DNA of 64,000 bases from Molossus alvarezi (lineage: Eukaryota; Chordata; Mammalia; Chiroptera; Molossidae). Within the stretch, counting starts at the first letter, position 1, and each line of letters opens with the position of its first letter. The notes below the pieces were generated by a model that was not told the origin of the DNA, made no database searches, and saw only the letters and a list, made by a program, of their open reading frames with translations. A program made the translations under genes and the position numbers. The stretch covers positions 167,886,290 through 167,950,289 of the forward strand of contig CM073885.1 in the NCBI GenBank assembly GCA_037176705.1, read 5' to 3'. Below, one piece after another: positions 34,966-47,399 of the stretch.

Positions 34966-35181
34966 TTTTAAATTTTTTTCTTTATTGATTTTAGAGAGAG
35001 AGAGGAAGGGAGAGAGAAAGAAATAGAAACATCGATGAGAGAGAACATCAGTTGGCTGCCTCCTGCATGCCCCTCACTGGGGATCTGGCCCACAACCTGG
35101 CATGTGCCCTGACCAGGAATTGAACCTGCGACTTCTTGGTGCATGGGTCGACGCTCAACCACCGAGCCACACCAGCTGGGC
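34966..35181 (-). mobile_element. VES-related SINE, second subfamily
   Basis: Left CTTTATTGATTTTAGAGAG (antisense of the CAATAAAG tail), middle ACATCGATGAGAGAGAAC and GGCTGCCTCCTGCATGCC, right antisense head CTCAACCACCGAGCCACACC. The flanks share a TATATATTTTTAAA-type target-site duplication with mismatches. Confidence 0.94.
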
Positions 35182-35359
35182 TAGATACATATATTTTTTA
35201 AATAGTTTATTGTTTCTGCTTTAAAACATTATACAATATATAAGTAGTGAAAAAGAAATAAAGATATAATGGTTGGAAAGAAAATATATTCTAATTATTT
35301 CAAATGCTGTGATTTTCAAAATATGAAAACCTCCCTCCCACCACCAAATGTACAGACAG

Positions 35360-35645
35360 ATTATCAGAATCTGTTTGGGAGCTGAACAAGATGGCTGGAT
35401 ATAAAATCAATGTACAAAGTCAGTTGCATTTCTGAATGCCACCACAAACTGTAGGGAAATATAACTGAAAATAAAGTTTTTAATGATAATAGCTTCAAAA
35501 AAGACTACCTAAACTGGGGTTAATCTAAAATTAGTGTATACATTTTTGAAATACTGAAAGCTATTTAGAAATACCTAAATGAGCACCAAAATTCTCCCAA
35601 ACTGACATAATGTCAGTGCAGTTTCAGTCAAAGTCTAACATGATT

Positions 35646-35686
<41 letters not shown>

Positions 35687-37130
35687 CTTGACAAGTTAAT
35701 CCCAAATACATGTGGAAGAACCAAGGACCAGGGGTCATAAAAAGTAGGTGATGTTTTCTTTGTTCACAGATTCTTAAAGGAAAAGACAGATAGATAATGT
35801 TCTCTTGATTTACCAGACACAAACACATGGAAATAAAACATTGTAGCATCCACACAGGAATAAACAAACTGACCAGTGCATCAACACAGAGACTATAAGA
35901 GGAGTCATATAGATTTATAAAAGTTAAATTTAAGATTAAGTTGATATTGCCGGTTAGTAAGGATAGGATGAAATTTTCAAAAAGTTATATTGTGTTATTT
36001 CTCTAGGAAAAAACACACACCAATTGACCCATATTTTATACCCTGCAAAAATAATATTAGGTGGAAGAAAAAAATTGCAAATTTATAAAATATATAAAGA
36101 ACATATGTATAACATCAGAATATGGAAGAATATCTCCATAATTTCAGAGTAAGTGGCACTTTAAGAATGCACAAAAAGCAAAAACCGTTGGTAGTGTCTA
36201 GAATTTCTTTTTGTTTTCTTTTTATTTTTTTGAAAAGCTAGGAAATGAGTCTTAAAAATCAATAAGAAAAAAGCAAGGAATTTTCATGTACTTCACAGAA
36301 AAGAAAACTTTAATGGCAAATGAGCTTCTGAGAAAAATATTGAATTTCATTATTACTCAGCCTTCCAGTTGAATAATGTAACTTAATCAATGTAATTGAG
36401 TAGCTTTAATTGAGTGATGTAAATAAGTGCCGCAATGCACTATAATTTTTCCACTACCAGATTAGCAGAATTGAAAGGTGTGATGATGTCGAAGTTTGAT
36501 AGGAATGCAAAGCAATGCAGACATGTGTATAGTAATAGTAGATGTGTCGCTTGGTGTGACTGCTGAGAAAAACAGTTCCCTCTTATCTGGTCAAGTGTCA
36601 CACGTGCACACCCAGTGAACTAGCCATAAAGCTTCTGGGTTTACACAATAGAAAATCTTGTACATACGAGCCAAGTCATGTGTGGAACTGTTTAATGAGA
36701 GCCAAAGACTGAGACCATACGAATGTCCTCAAGAGTCTAGTGGATAAATTAATTGTGGTTTATTCAAATAGCAGAATATGATACAGCTGTGAAAACTGAG
36801 TGACACGCAGCTACTTGCACAACAGGGATGATTCTCTCAGGGATATAGATTTACACAAAAATCAAAACTTGCAGAGAATACCTACAATACAAGTCAGTTA
36901 TTTTGAAGTCTAAACATCTGCAAAGCTAATTATCTGGTGATGCAAATTTATCATGTAAAAAGTATAAAGAAAAAGAAGGAAATGTTAAGCAAAAACTTAT
37001 AATAATGTTAGCCCTCAGGAGTCAAACACATTTTAAAGGTCAAATTTGTACTTAAGTATATATTTTTTAGTCTGTTTGGTAGATAAACTGATATGTTGGT
37101 GTTCACTACTTTCTATTTTTTTACATAAGC
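35360..37130 (+). pseudogene. Old L1 ORF2 relic, C-terminal half and 3' part
   Basis: Diverged sense L1: AACAAGATGGCTGGATATAA, GTACAAAGTCAGTTGCATTT, ATTCTCCCAAACTGACATAA, TCTTGACAAGTTAATCCC, ATACATGTGGAAGAACC, AACTAGCCATAAAGCTTCTG, GTCCTCAAGAGTCTAGTGG, TTAATTGTGGTTTATTC and TATGATACAGCTGTGAAAAC follow the order of ORF2 from the reverse transcriptase to the C-terminal region. No frame survives; a GT microsatellite (35648-35684) lies inside. The exact 3' end could not be placed. Confidence 0.7.
35648..35684. repeat. (GT)n microsatellite
   Basis: About 18 GT units within the L1 relic. Confidence 0.97.
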
Positions 37131-37954
37131 ACATATTGTATGCATGTAATATGAATTTTATTTTTTAATATTTATTTTTAAAACCAGTAAAATATGCCAT
37201 AACATATATAAACAAATTGAAATTGGTTGAACATCACAGAATGTGTGTGAAAATTTGAATATGTATTTAAGAATTTTAGAATCTGAATAGTACTTGCTAA
37301 AACTTCCAATGTCAAGGAAAAACACTTTGTCAGTATTTGATCAAAATAAACATATTCAGTCCAAATTTTCCACAGCCGGATCATAGAAATTAGAATCTTT
37401 AACCATTGAATTAGGATCTAATTGTGAGATAAATGGTAATACTATCCAAATGTTGCTCTCTGGATCTCAATGACCGTATGCCAAATGAGTACAAGTCATT
37501 CTATGTACTAACTACACTGGAAGAATATGTATTCTAACCTTCCCCTAACTCAACTCCTGGAGGAGGCAACCCTGAATAAACTGGACGTTTTGTTTACTTT
37601 TTCTTTTCATTTATTTATTTTCTTTTAGAGTGAAGGGGAGAGTTGGGAGAGAAATATAAGGCATGGATGTGGAATGAAAGTCTTAGGGGTTCTTTCAATC
37701 TCTCAGGCTCTCAGTAATTACAGTGTTCTGAAATAGAGTGGATAAATGTTATGTAAGAAAACACATCTGTGAAAATAAATGCACTTTTGAAAACTTCATT
37801 GTAGGTGGTATTAACCAAAATATTGATGGGTCTGTGCATCTGGGCTGGCAGAATGGTAAAACCATGCCTGAAATGCTTTCAGAGGAAGTTGGATGGATTT
37901 CACGATTCTTAATATGTGTTGTGTGTTGGTTTACGCAAGCTAAGGATTCTAAGA
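37131..37954. other. Intronic stretch with nothing recognised
   Basis: AT-rich. The 152-codon frame starting at 37738 runs into the repeat that follows and has no recognisable product. Confidence 0.5.
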
Positions 37955-38100
37955 GATATATATATACACACATATATACAAACATATATGTGTGTGTGTA
38001 TACACATACCACATACACACATATGTATCTCAAAATCAAATATATATACACACACATATATATACACACACATATATATGTACATATACATATATATTTT
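37955..38100. repeat. Mixed (TA)/(CA)/(TG) tract with self-complementary blocks
   Basis: Alternating ATATATATACACACA, ATATATGTGTGTGTGTATAC, ACACATATGTATC, ATATATATACACACACAT and TATATGTACATATACATATA. CA and TG blocks are complementary and separated by TA-rich linkers, so the region can fold into cruciform-like hairpins. Long apparent frames across it on both strands are artefacts. Confidence 0.9.
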
Positions 38101-38394
38101 TTCTTTTTTCAAATAGAGCATATTTTTCTTTCAGCATCTAATGTTCTGAGTGTCCAAACTGTAGGGCATATTGAAGGAACAAAGTACAAAGTGTAACATG
38201 AATATACAGTCGGGTCAATGCTGTTTGGTTATGGTTGTTTCCTGGTCCTCACTGACCACTTACTGGTGAGAAAGACCAGACTGCTAAAACATCTGAGAAA
38301 ATATAGTTATGATTACAACTCTGAAACTGTAAAAAAGCACGTGTCTCAGTGAAAGTAGAAATATCAAGAGAAATTTGAGCCTGGCCGTCGAACA

Positions 38395-38570
38395 GCCAAG
38401 ATCAGAGGCAGAAGGAGAGGGATCAGAGCAGCTGCGGTAGGGAGCTGGACCCCGGAGCTGGACCCCGGAGGGCGGCTTGGCCTCGGGGACCGCGTCGTGC
38501 CTGCGCTTCTGTGGCGCGGCCGCTGTCCGTGCAGGCCTTTTCCAGATCTATGTGTGCGGCAGCGCTTTTA
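38395..38570. other. CpG-rich intronic patch with 15-bp duplication
   Basis: Contains a tandem GAGCTGGACCCCGGA (about 38442-38471) and the run GGACCGCGTCGTGCCTGCG, GGCGCGGCCGCTG. High CpG stands out from AT-rich surroundings. No coding frame was recognised. Confidence 0.5.
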
Positions 38571-38620
38571 ACGTGGTCTGTATCTGTTTGTCTAAATGAT
38601 AGATCGATAGAGAGATAGAT

Positions 38621-38622
<2 letters not shown>

Positions 38623-38667
<45 letters not shown>
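38623..38667. repeat. (GA)n microsatellite
   Basis: Uninterrupted AG run of about 22 units, preceded by GATA-like repeats. Confidence 0.97.
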
Positions 38668-38671
<4 letters not shown>

Positions 38672-41394
38672 ATCAGACTGGATCTGTCAGTTAAATGCTA
38701 AGGCATCGAGACCCAGACTCTCTGAGGCCCCAGCTGGGTGGGTTAGCTATGCTGGAGGAAAGGGGAAGGAGCAGGCCCCTCCGGGGACTGACAGCGAAAT
38801 GCTGCCTTGGAGATGCCAAGCTCTCTCCTCCTTTGGGCTCCATCCTGTCCACGTGAATGTCATTTCCCTTGCCCTGAAAAGAGAGGGACAGTGAAGAGGT
38901 CAGTACATTCGAGACATTTCATGACCCTGCTTGGATAGATTCTGGTAAAGCTTAGGGATGAGACGTTTCTCTGTCCGAGAAGTGTCTGAACAGAGATGGA
39001 AATCAAAACCATTCCTGGAAGAACGGAGGCAGGAAAGTGTAGTTATTCAAAAATGTAGAATAAAATTTGGTTTGTAAACTAGAGATTGGATAAACTACAT
39101 TTCTGGACAGAAATCCAAATAGTTTTACTTTAAGTATACCTGATTTTTAAAGTAAGACCCACAGCACTACGGATTATTCAGTGAGTACAGGAAGGTCTGA
39201 TCAGGTGGGGGCTAGCCGGGGCGGCCTCTACAGTGGCCATTCTTCTTCCAGGGCTGTTCCTGGACATTTAAAAAGAGGGTTTCAATGACAGTTTTTAAAT
39301 CCTTAGAAAAGGAAGGGACAGTTTTTATTGTTCCCCATGGTGGACCAGGGCAGGGGCGTGTGGGGGTGCAGGGGGGACAGGAATGGAGTGAAAAAGCAAG
39401 AAATGAGCTCCCCTCTCTAGAGGACAGCCTGGACGGAGGCCCAGCGATCATTTTGTACTGTCCTAAATAGTTCCCTAAGAGATCGTTTGGGTCCTGGTAA
39501 GCGGGAGGAATTCCAGGGGCAGCTGATATTCATAAATCAGGAAGCCAAGTTCTTGCCTTCTAGAAAGTCTGCCCACAGGAAGCAGGGTCCAAAGTGAAAT
39601 TCAGAATAGAGGCTTTGCAAAGCGGCGGCAGTACACCTGAAAATCAAAGCCTCAGGCTGAGGCTGCACCTGTAAGTCTGGAATTTGACACCAGGATCCCC
39701 GCATCCTCAGTCTAGGAGCACACATAATTTCAAACCACTGTCCCTGTCTCTCCCATGTAGGAGCAAGGCTTTTGAAAAATGACTGCGATCTGTCTGAATA
39801 GAGGGGATGAACTTCCTTTTCAAGTGGAAAGAGCAGGCCAGTGCCTCCATGAGAAGCCATGCAAGATGAAAATGAAAGAAGTTATGGATTTTGACCTCTC
39901 TTCCCACATGTACACAGTTTGGGCTCCTGCTTTTTCTGTCGGGTTGGAGAGAGGCATTTTCTGTAGCAAACATAAATTTTTATATTGGTAATTTCGTGAA
40001 CATAATTTGCAGCCAATGACCAGTATAACTTGTTTTCCCCAGAGGATGAATCTGTTGTAATTTGTCATCCCCGATGGTGCCAATTAAGACAACAGAATAA
40101 AGGAGTCTATGAGATGGGATATATATTCGTATTAACATATATCTTTACAATTATTCATTATATAAGATAGAGTTGATGTATTTTACCTTGGCAACTGGAC
40201 AGAATTGTAAATGGAAAATCTTTGGTGGTTGATGGTATTATATGTTGCTTCCTAGGAGCCAGTGGTTAGTGCGCTCACATGAACTTCAGAAATTCTTCTC
40301 TAACCGTCTAGGTTGCATTTTCAAACCAGTATCCCTGCCATGAATTTCGTGGTCTACTATAAACAGTTGTATCTGGAGAAAGCCTGTTAGGTGAACCCCG
40401 TGATTGTACAGTTGCAGCTGACAGACAGTTGCATTACCAGATAACCTAGCACACTTTTAATTTTCAAGTCAGTAATAGCTGCCACATATGACTGTTTAAA
40501 AGGCTGACTGGGTTACAAACAAGTGTTTGTCTGGAAGGGGGTCGTCTATAGCACCTGAGAATATATTGTGATTCAAAAATGGCATTTCTGCAAAATGTAA
40601 GTTGAATGATATTCAGGCTTCATTTGTTTGCTTCAAGCAAGTTGTCCGCCACAAATACTGAGGAATTAATAAAACAATACCCCCATGAAGTAACCCAATT
40701 CTTCACAAATAGAAATGAAACAGATCATATATAAGGTTACTGAGGGATCAATATGAAAAATCTATTTTCTAAAGCCTTGTGGATAAAAGACCATACAGTT
40801 CAGGTCTTTTTGCTTAATGCATGGGGATCATAGTACACATGTCATGAAGGTGTCAACGGTGGCAACCGAGGCATATGACACTGTCATTTGCATTCTGAAA
40901 ACAGCACTTAACTGTAAATGTTCAGCGTCCTACAGGCATACCCATCAGCCCCGACCTTTTCTTTGGGATCAGAAATAGTAACTGAATGATGATGAAGCAG
41001 AATATTTTATGTAGCACTTTACACATAACGTTTCACAGAGTGTTTCATAGGCAATTATAGCCGCTTCATGCTTCCTTTATTACTATGACACTTCCAGTTA
41101 AGTGAAACAACCATTTACAACCAATAGAAGGTTGATATGTTTACAAGGTGCTTATTCCATCAGAATGTAAGGAAAGGTATATCAAGCAAAGAACTTGGAC
41201 ATTAAGGCTTTAGGGGTGTGCCGTAACGCAAACTGGAATAATGCGAAGAAATACGTATCATGCCATTTGGGTCTGAAGCAGGATTTTGAACTCATATCAA
41301 CATCTTACTGCAAGTCAAATCAACTAATATACATTAGACAGAGAGGACTTCGAGGGGTAAACATTAGAGACAATTAAATGGATTGGTTATTTTC
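38668..41394. other. Intronic stretch with nothing recognised
   Basis: Frames of about 60-107 codons occur on both strands between 39200 and 40090 but none has a recognisable family, start context or splice signals. Segment 40980-41090 may be a decayed MIR; too weak to call. Confidence 0.45.
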
Positions 41395-41570
41395 AGCAGA
41401 TTTTTATGTTAAGCACTCTTTTCAAGTGCTTTTCATCTATCAACTCATTCAACCAGCACAACTCAATGATACTGAGACCATTACTACTCCATTTAACAGG
41501 TTAGGGAACTGAGGCACAGAGAGGTCAATAATGGAGTCACGTGGCTAGGAAATAATTTGCTTGTACCATT
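41395..41570 (-). mobile_element. MIR SINE fragment
   Basis: Antisense MIR on the + strand: TAAGCACTCTTTTCAAGTGC, TATCAACTCATTCAACC, GATACTGAGACCATTACTAC, AACAGGTTAGGGAACTGAGG and CACAGAGAGGTCAATAATGG match the antisense MIR core in order. Confidence 0.82.
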
Positions 41571-42062
41571 AAATAAGAGTCATTAGGTAGATTGCAATAA
41601 AGGAATCTAATTTTAACTTGTTCACGCAAATTGCCAATTAAAAGGACGGAGGATTAAGTGATACAATAACAGCAGCAGGATTTGAGGTGACTACAACTTT
41701 GCTGTAAGGTGCAGGTGTTGAAATTTCCACAGAGAGAACAAGTCTTTTCTTCCTCAAACTCCTTGTTTAAATATGAAACCCAGTGAGGGAGAGCATGCAG
41801 TTCTGGAAACTTAATGAATTCTAAAATATATTGTAAAGAGGTCATAAAATTTGAAATTAAAAGACCAATTCTAGCCATTTGGCTTTCAACAAAGTATGCA
41901 GCTTTATTATATGCCTCATTTAATAAAGGAAAATAACAATAATAATATTGTTTTCAAAGTTATTATCAGGATACAGTGAAGAAAAGACATGAAAATAATA
42001 TAATTGGTAAAGGCCAACACAGAGAAGATATTTGTTAACTTCACTATTATCACAATAGTATT

Positions 42063-42104
42063 TGTAGTTAATAAATACATAATTGTAGTTAATAAATACA
42101 TAAT
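42063..42104. repeat. Tandem 21-bp duplication
   Basis: Two copies of a unit reading TGTAGTTAATAAATACATAA (with its joining T), the second directly after the first. Confidence 0.9.
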
Positions 42105-42640
42105 GACTGAGGAAGGTTTATTTCAGGACTTACGATGATAGAATCCTCAAATTACTTGACGAGGTTTACAGATTTAACTCAATTACTCGAGTGACTAAAG
42201 ACCTTCTACAGAAAGCAGCCCAAGGAGAGCCTTTGCAAGAGCAAAGCCATCAATTACAGCTGAACCCAAAACGTGACCCTAGGTTTACCAGCAAAGGCAA
42301 AGGAGAAGTTCAGTGTGTTAGCCATCGTTTGAAATTCAATAAAGCAAAATGCATTTGCGTCTCTTATTTGAATCTTTCAAATAAAGGTATCTTTCTGGGT
42401 ACCAGATTATCTGGATAATAACCACTTTTCTGCAAAAACTATGTCTAGATAAATGAGTACTATTTAATCTGGGAGCATACAGTGAGCAAAGAAGATGCTG
42501 AATGATAACCCTTCAAATGATTACGACCAAGTCTGAGATATATATATAGCCTAAATTACCACAAAATGTGAAAGACCAAAAAGAATGAAACTTTTTTCTG
42601 TATGACTAGACATGCCCAAGACAGCTAAAGAAAAGAGGTA

Positions 42641-42920
42641 AATGTAAATAACACTGCAGTGAACATAGGATGCATATATTCTTTCAAATTAGTGCTTTGG
42701 GTTTCTTCGGATATATACCCGGAAGTGGACTCACTGGGTCATAAGGAAGTTCCATTTTTAACTTTTTGAAGAGACTCCCTGGTATGTATGGTGCCAGGTG
42801 GGGACTGGAAATATCAGGGTGGGGGAACACTTTGTAAAGTAGATGATTGTCTAACCACTATGCTGTACACCTGACACTAGTACAAAATAATATTGAATGT
42901 AAAATATAATTGAAGAATAG
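42641..42920 (+). mobile_element. L1 3' end with inverted 5' portion
   Basis: Bases 42641-42780 are antisense L1 ORF2 (GTGAACATAGGATGCATATA, TTTGGGTTTCTTCGGATATA, CACTGGGTCATAAGG). From about 42783 the orientation switches to sense 3' UTR (CAGGTGGGGACTGG, GATTGTCTAACCACTATGC, TGTACACCTGACACTAGTAC, ATAATATTGAATGTAAAAT). This matches a twin-priming 5' inversion, the second in the window. Confidence 0.8.
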
Positions 42921-43137
42921 AATTTGAGGGAAAGACAAGAGGCTAAGTGTCTAAATGGGTCACTGTGGGGGCCTTTGAAGCTTCAGAAAAGATTCTTGCA
43001 TTAAAGGTCTCTTTCACTTGCTTAACCAGTTCTTATTCATACCTAGTCACACTTCCCTGCTCAACGCCTATGCAGCTTCGCTCCATTCGTTATTAACCGC
43101 GGCCGCAATGACATTTCAAAAACCTGGGCATGTACTG

Positions 43138-43285
43138 GACTGAGAGGTCCCAGTTGGATTCCCAGTCAGGGCACATGCTCCATCCCCAGTAGGGGGCGTG
43201 CAGGAGGCAGCCGATCAATGTTTCTCTCTCTCTCTCCCTCTCTCCTCCCCCAAAATTTAAAAATCTGAGGGTGAAAAGAGAGTTA
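43138..43285 (+). mobile_element. VES-related SINE, second subfamily, truncated
   Basis: Retains GAGAGGTCCCAGTTGGATTC, CCAGTCAGGGCACATGC, GGGGGCGTGCAGGAGGCAGC, CGATCAATGTTTCTCTC and a TC-rich end. The extreme head is not recognisable. A NotI-type GCGGCCGC lies just before it at 43099-43106. Confidence 0.85.
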
Positions 43286-45470
43286 AGTACTATAGAGTCC
43301 ATTAGGACAATCCAACATTTTACTTCTTGGTCACTAAGAGCCAACCTAACATATTGAAGGAAGTAGATTCAACATGGCTGAGGCACACAAATAAGTATTC
43401 TCTGAATTAGCACAATTCAATTTGTTTTGTGGTGTAGTGGGGTATTTGCCTCCTGGGATTGTTTTTCACATTCTTCTTGGTGGTGACAGGAGCCATGGGG
43501 GCGTCGACAAATAGGGGTGGCAGCAGCTACAGCAGTTCTTGTTAATAGTAGTTGCCCTGCCTGCGGTAATCATAGTCACAGTGATTGTAATTTATTTTAC
43601 TTTTCCAGTAATAGAAGAATCAAGGATTGTAATGATTGCTTTTACATAGTAACACATTCTTTTATTTTTCACTTTGTTCTTTGGGAACAATTTGAGACTT
43701 CACCTTTGAAATTTGGGAGAATTGTCATTCTGGAAAACTTTTTCCTGGTAAAAGGAAGCAGCAGTTAGTGATCCCCATGATCTTAAAACGGGGGTACAGA
43801 GGATGGAGAATAACTTTTTGCCAAATCTGTGTAGAAACATTCAGTGGCAAATATAGACCATCTGACTGTAAACACTAACAGCAGAATCAGTGTCTGAAAT
43901 CATCTGTGGTTGTGCAGTTTGCAGCCTTGTCTAGGATTTGCTGGTGCTTTTCTCGGTGTTGTTTTGGAGAATTAATTTTGTATTGATTTAAAACTACCTT
44001 ACTGACTTGAATTACTGCCTTCTTTATTCTTTAAATTCAGCAAAGTTTCTCCTATGAATACCCAGAGAACATAGAGTAGAGAAATAACTATCCAGAGCTA
44101 CTATGCCTGAAAGAATATTTATATACAGAGTATAATTTAATTTTTTCCTTAAACTATCAGACTTAGAATTTTTCTATCCATTTTAATGGTAAAATTATAA
44201 AGGCATGTTGGTGAGGATCGGAAACAAAATAAATCATAGACCCTGAACAAAATAGTTACTCTTCATCTGTTTTAAGGATGTGATATTGGGCTTTGAACTT
44301 CAAGAGTGTCTTTGAAAATCTACAGGGAAATAAAATAAAAGCAATGACTGCATCACTTTATATAATATTTTTTAGTACATTTGAGCTATGTAACATTGCA
44401 AATGTACAAAATTCTGCTCGAGGCATAGGATATTTATTTTGAAAGCTATTGCTCGTCAAATGAGAAACAAGATGTAATCAACTATTAAAATACATGCTAA
44501 AGGTTTTCCTAGTTTAAATAAATTTTTAAGGCAAATAACTAGAATTCAAATATGCCTTTGATGAAAACTATAAAGAAAGTAAAGGAAAGAAGACACTGCT
44601 AAAAAGACAAATTAATTTTAAAGTAAGTAACTGCAGATTTAGTTCTCCAGAAACTCACCTAGAAATTCCAGTTGAAAATCGAAACAGTAAAGACCACAAT
44701 ATGCCAAGGAAAGCTTTATTTGGATCATGAAGTGAGATGACAAAGTTTTAACACATCTAGGAGTTTAAATCCTCCCCAATTTTGTGTTGTTTTTTTTTTA
44801 ATCTTGCTTGTTTTATCAATTATTGTGAAAATAGAAAAATGATCTATAGCAGCTGCAGATATCTAGTTAACTTATGATTGCCTAAACATTACAACTGCTT
44901 TTTCACAAAAAAAAATGTTTTGGATTTTATTTTGTCATAGCGTGTGTGTGTTCCTATGCATATGTGTCCATTTGCATACATGTTCTTAATTGTGCATTTC
45001 TTAGATTAATATTAAGATGAGTTATCATTCCCTGAGCTAATTCTGCTTTTAGACCTAAAGACTTGGAGACAAGAAGCCAATACAGGATTAACAATTTGTC
45101 ATGGATAATCCACAAAGCAAATAAACCCAGTGTGAATAATTGCAAGTGGGTAAGGTTGTAACATGGGAGCGATTGAAATTTAATTCAAGAGGATGTTCTC
45201 CATAGTAAATTCCCTCTCGTTACCCAACTGCTAGGAGAGGCTAGCACTGATAAGCTGAGAGGCATTTGTGCATTATCAATGTTTTTACTATCTCATCTGC
45301 AAACATACAATCTTTATCTTTTTGATGAGGTGCTAACATTATAAAGACTTGAGTAATGTGAAAAATGTGCAAGTTTTTCCATGGGTGCTGAGCCTCCTTT
45401 CAACTTTGAAAAAAAGGCCTGAAACATTTTCTCCATTGTAGTAATGGAAAAAGATATAAAATGTATACAA
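43286..45470. other. Intronic stretch with nothing recognised
   Basis: AT-rich; no exon or repeat family assigned. Confidence 0.5.
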
Positions 45471-45679
45471 CCCAGCCAGTGTGGCTTAGTGGTTGAACAT
45501 CGATCCGTGCACCAAGAGGTTACCAGTTCGACTCCCCGTCAGGGCACATGCCCAGGTTGTGGGCTCGATCCCCAGTGGGGGTTATGCAGGAGGCAGCTAG
45601 TCCATGTTCTCTCTCATCGATGTTTCTACCTCTCTCTCCTTCTCCCTTCCTCTCTAAAATCAATAAAGGAAAAAAAAAA
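45471..45679 (+). mobile_element. VES-related SINE, second subfamily
   Basis: Head CAGCCAGTGTGGCTTAGTGG, GTTGAACATCGATCCGTGC, box B region GTTCGACTCCCCGTCAGG, GCACATGCCCAGGTTGTGG, CAGGAGGCAGCTAGTCC, TCTCATCGATGTTTCTACC and tail AAAATCAATAAAGGAAAA. The polyadenylation-like AATAAA tail distinguishes this subfamily from the GTGAGGATTA type. Confidence 0.94.
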
Positions 45680-46090
45680 TGAACACACACACACATATAT
45701 GAAGACAATACCCTAAACTGAGATTGTAGTTTAAGAAAATGAAATGAAACAATGAAAATACATTCATTAGTAAGACGACTTGCATGTTTGGCTAGTGCTA
45801 AAATAGCAAGGGCTCACTAACAGCAGGTTGGATGCTAGAACTACTGATAGGACTAGAGCAGTCTGTTCAGCCTAATCATCTCTTCCAGATAATAGTCACT
45901 TCACTCTCAGTTACAGTTGTTCATAATACAGATTTCTGATTTGATGGTCTGCAGGGTGCTACCTAGTCCTATGCAAATTGGTGACTTAATCCAGACCCAG
46001 CTATTGTTGAGCAGACATTAGGACATTCATTTTGTTCCTTTTTTTTTTAGCTGCTATAATATTCTATTTTCAAAATTAGACTGCAACTGA

Positions 46091-46327
<237 letters not shown>

Positions 46328-46489
46328 TAAACCGTGATCATCAGATTTATAGTAACGTTTTTGTAACCTGGGGTGTTTTGTTTTGGGTAGACTGGATTTG
46401 TAAACTGCTTGGCACAAATGCCCTAAGATGACAGATGTTGTACTATAACCGTTCTTTTGTGGAGTGAATATATAGTCAAATGCCACTCA

Positions 46490-46580
46490 CGTACTCATTC
46501 ATTCTTTTGTTTGTTCAACAAATGTTATTAACACCTCCTAGGCACTATAATAAGTAAGTTGTACTAAACAACACCTCAAG
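46490..46580 (-). mobile_element. L2 3' end trace
   Basis: Antisense of the L2 tail: CTCATTCATTCTTTTGTTTG, TTCAACAAATGTTATTAAC, ACCTCCTAGGCACTATAATA. Short and close to exon A, about 200 bp into the intron. Confidence 0.6.
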
Positions 46581-46750
46581 TCAAGCAAACACATTTGATG
46601 TAAGCCCTTGCTATTAGAGAAACTAAATAAGGATAATTTGTTCTGATCCTCAAGTAGAGGCAAGTGGCATGATATGTCGATATTAAATTCTCAAAACTGT
46701 GAACTATGTATACCATAAAATGAACACACCTTTAAAAAATATAGAATAGT

Positions 46751-46860
46751 TTGGGCCAGTTTGGCTCAGCAGTTGGAGTGTCGGCCTGCGGCCCAGAGAG
46801 TCCTGGGTTCGGTTCCCGCTAGGGGCACGTACCAAAAAAAAAAATTAATTAATTAAATAA
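46751..46860 (+). mobile_element. Head-only VES SINE (tRNA-related part plus poly-A)
   Basis: Bases 46751-46833 contain only the tRNA-related head of VES: CCAGTTTGGCTCAGCAGTTG (box A), TCGGCCTGCGGCCCAGAG, CTGGGTTCGGTTCCCGC (box B) and GGCACGTACC. An A-rich tail follows directly to 46860; the usual 150-bp body is absent. A perfect 17-bp target-site duplication AAAAAATATAGAATAGT flanks the unit (46734-46750, 46859-46875, the second overlapping the tail end), so it was inserted in this short form rather than truncated later. Confidence 0.95.
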
Positions 46861-46911
46861 AAAATATAGAATAGTGAATATATAATACACATAAGAATAT
46901 CTAGTTCTCCT

Positions 46912-47120
46912 GCCCTGGTCAGTGTGACTCAGTTGGTTGTCCCATGCACCAAAAGGTCAGTGATTCAATTCCCAGTCAGGGCACATGTCTAGCTGGTATG
47001 GAGCATGCAAGAGGCAGCAGATGGATGTTTCTTCCTCACATCAATGTTTCTCTCTCTCTCCCTCTCTGTTCCTCTTTCTCTGAAATCAATAAAAGCATAT
47101 TTTTTGTAAAAAAAAAAAAA
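46912..47120 (+). mobile_element. VES-related SINE, second subfamily
   Basis: Head GCCCTGGTCAGTGTGACTC, TGCACCAAAAGGTCAGTG, CAATTCCCAGTCAGGGCAC, GAGCATGCAAGAGGCAGCAG, TCACATCAATGTTTCTCTC and tail TGAAATCAATAAAAGC, then poly-A. It starts only about 50 bp after the head-only element. Confidence 0.94.
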
Positions 47121-47399
47121 ATCTAATTTGTTTGATTTGAGATAGAGCCTATTAAGGTTTATAATGTATACTGACAACAGTTTATCCCTACCGTTTCTTT
47201 TGGGAACATATAAAATAGTAAAAAAAAAACAAAAAACGAAACAACAAAAAAAACCTAGACTATGTCACTAAATGCTATTCAAATCTAAGTAAAAATGTAA
47301 GGTCCTGAAGACAGAAATTAATTTTCATATCTACATCTTATTGAAAGCTCTAACTTTACTAGAGAAAATAGGAAAAGAAGAGTTTTCTTGGAAAATTAA

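Noticed and set aside
37738..38196. 152-codon + strand frame
   Set aside because: Its second half is translated CA/TA microsatellite, and the first half matches no protein family and has no splice or promoter context.
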